DNA of 64,000 bases from Marinobacterium rhizophilum (GTDB lineage: Bacteria > Pseudomonadota > Gammaproteobacteria > Pseudomonadales > Balneatricaceae). Both the position numbers and the translations under genes were made by a program. Positions 63,157-64,000 of the stretch are shown piece by piece (positions within the stretch are counted from its first letter, which is position 1; each line of letters begins with the position of its first letter). Under the pieces are notes generated by a model. That model was not told the DNA's origin. It worked only from the letters and a program-made list of their open reading frames with translations, and did no database searches. The stretch lies in contig NZ_CP073347.1 of NCBI RefSeq assembly GCF_024397915.1, positions 620,001 to 684,000 on the forward strand, written 5' to 3'.

Positions 63157-64000
63157 ATGGGTGTATCGTCGGCGATGGATAAACAGAGTGTTGCCCTGCG
63201 CGACAAGGTCGAACTTGCGGTCAGCAGTGTCGGTACCCTGGTGCTGGGCAAGCAAAGCCAGATCCGCATGGCGCTGACCTGCCTGTTTTCCCAGGGGCAC
63301 CTGCTGATCGAGGATCTGCCCGGCATGGGGAAAACGACCCTGGCCCACGGGCTTGCCCAGGTGCTGGGGCTGAGTTTTCAGCGTGTTCAGTTCACCAGCG
63401 ACATGCTGCCGGCGGATATTGTCGGTGTGTCCATTTTCGACCAGAATGCCTCGGCGTTCCGCTTCCACCCCGGGCCAGTGTTTACCCAGATGCTGCTGGC
63501 CGATGAAATCAACCGCACCACCCCCAAGACACAGAGTGCGCTGCTCGAGGCGATGGAGGAACGCCAGGTCACCCTCGACGGTCAGACCCACCCGTTGCCA
63601 GAGCCCTTTTTCGTGATCGCGACCCAGAACCCGAACACCCAGTTTGGTACCTTCCCGTTACCGGAGTCGCAACTGGACCGTTTTCTGATGCGCATCGAGC
63701 TGGGGTACCCGGCCCCCGAGGCGGAGCGTCAGCTGCTCGCGGAAGGCCACAGCCGGCGCCAGCGCAGCCCGCTGCCGGTCTGTATTGATCAGGATGATCT
63801 GGCGGCCATTCGAACCGAGTGCCAGGCGGTGCGGGTTTCCAGCAGTCTTATCGACTATCTGCAGCGGCTGGTGCAGTTCAGTCGTGAATCCCCACAGTTC
63901 GCCTACGGGGTGTCACCCCGGGGCAGCCTGGCGCTGCTGCAGTGCGCTCGCACCTGGGCGTACATGCACGGGCGTGATTATGTGGTGCCCGAAGATCTGC
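63157..64000 (+). CDS. MoxR-family AAA+ ATPase, 5' part
   Basis: 281 codons to the right edge; the C terminus is missing. Walker A DLPGMGKTTLA, then SDMLPADIVGVSIFDQNASAFRFHPGPVF, Walker B LLADEINRTTPKTQSALLEAMEERQVTLDGQTHPL, sensor-1 FVIATQNPNTQFGTFPLPESQLDRFLMRI: the classical MoxR order. These ATPases act as chaperones with VWA-domain proteins, usually encoded next to them, so DUF58 and VWA genes are expected just beyond the edge. ATG chosen at 63157 (GAGG upstream); an ATG at 63175 is also possible. Confidence 0.92.
   Translation, partial: MGVSSAMDKQSVALRDKVELAVSSVGTLVLGKQSQIRMALTCLFSQGHLLIEDLPGMGKTTLAHGLAQVLGLSFQRVQFTSDMLPADIVGVSIFDQNASAFRFHPGPVFTQMLLADEINRTTPKTQSALLEAMEERQVTLDGQTHPLPEPFFVIATQNPNTQFGTFPLPESQLDRFLMRIELGYPAPEAERQLLAEGHSRRQRSPLPVCIDQDDLAAIRTECQAVRVSSSLIDYLQRLVQFSRESPQFAYGVSPRGSLALLQCARTWAYMHGRDYVVPEDL

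Overview
The window is a high-GC chromosomal segment of a Gram-negative bacterium. The gene set (dadA-ridA-alr, tctCBA/tctDE, hmgA-fahA-maiA, gbuA, a sdaA-glyA-gcvH-gcvP cluster, a CsdA-type helicase, an EAL/GGDEF protein) and the protein sequences point to a Pseudomonas/Oceanospirillales-type gammaproteobacterium, perhaps a marine Marinobacterium-like genus; the genus is inference. I saw no rRNA, tRNA or CRISPR array.

Layout. 0-3.4 kb: D-alanine catabolism (edge Lrp-type regulator, dadA, ridA, alanine racemase). 3.5-10.7 kb: housekeeping genes (DEAD-box helicase, YciA thioesterase, queuosine-tRNA glycosyltransferase, D-Ala-D-Ala carboxypeptidase, TraB/GumN protein, two hypotheticals). 10.8-20.8 kb: glycine/serine block, with gcvT and an XRE-cupin regulator on the minus strand and mscS-sdaA-glyA-gcvH-gcvP on the plus strand; matching TTTCC-N4-GGAAA palindromes sit in both control regions. 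20.9-26.1 kb: accessory island, strikingly AT-rich up to about 22.7 kb, with a 41-codon ORF coupled to a voltage-gated K+ channel gene broken by two in-frame TAA codons, a TerB-like/BRCT protein, a group II intron 3' relic, a lipoprotein and a complete IS3-family element. 26.1-33.4 kb: a 4-guanidinobutyrate (2-ketoarginine) operon and a divergent sigma-54 activator. 33.5-36.6 kb: glutathione-dependent formaldehyde oxidation and a LysR regulator. 36.6-42.9 kb: tctCBA and a divergent response regulator/histidine kinase/binding-protein operon. 43.3-49.2 kb: an EEP phosphatase-like protein, a LysR regulator, and a creatinase operon with a Na+/solute symporter, a 41-aa membrane protein and a GcvR-like ACT protein. 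49.6-53.6 kb: homogentisate catabolism. 53.9-64 kb: CPA1 antiporter with a cNMP-binding domain, paired Cys-rich miniproteins, endonuclease I, DUF1835 protein, SlyD-like isomerase, CHASE-GGDEF-EAL protein, a small conserved protein and a MoxR ATPase cut by the right edge.

How the parts fit. Several modules converge on small amino acids: creatine gives sarcosine and urea; sarcosine oxidation (genes not seen here) would give glycine and a C1 unit or formaldehyde; formaldehyde is handled by frmA/fghA, and glycine/serine by gcvTHP, glyA and sdaA. D-amino-acid dehydrogenase and the 2-ketoarginine decarboxylase could likewise join D-arginine to the guanidinobutyrate route. These links are inferred from gene content. 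The most unusual items are the XRE-cupin operator pair, the AT-rich island, the hidden 41-aa partner of the symporter, the Cys-rich miniprotein pair with a perfect 17-bp palindrome upstream, and the binding protein embedded in the tctDE operon.
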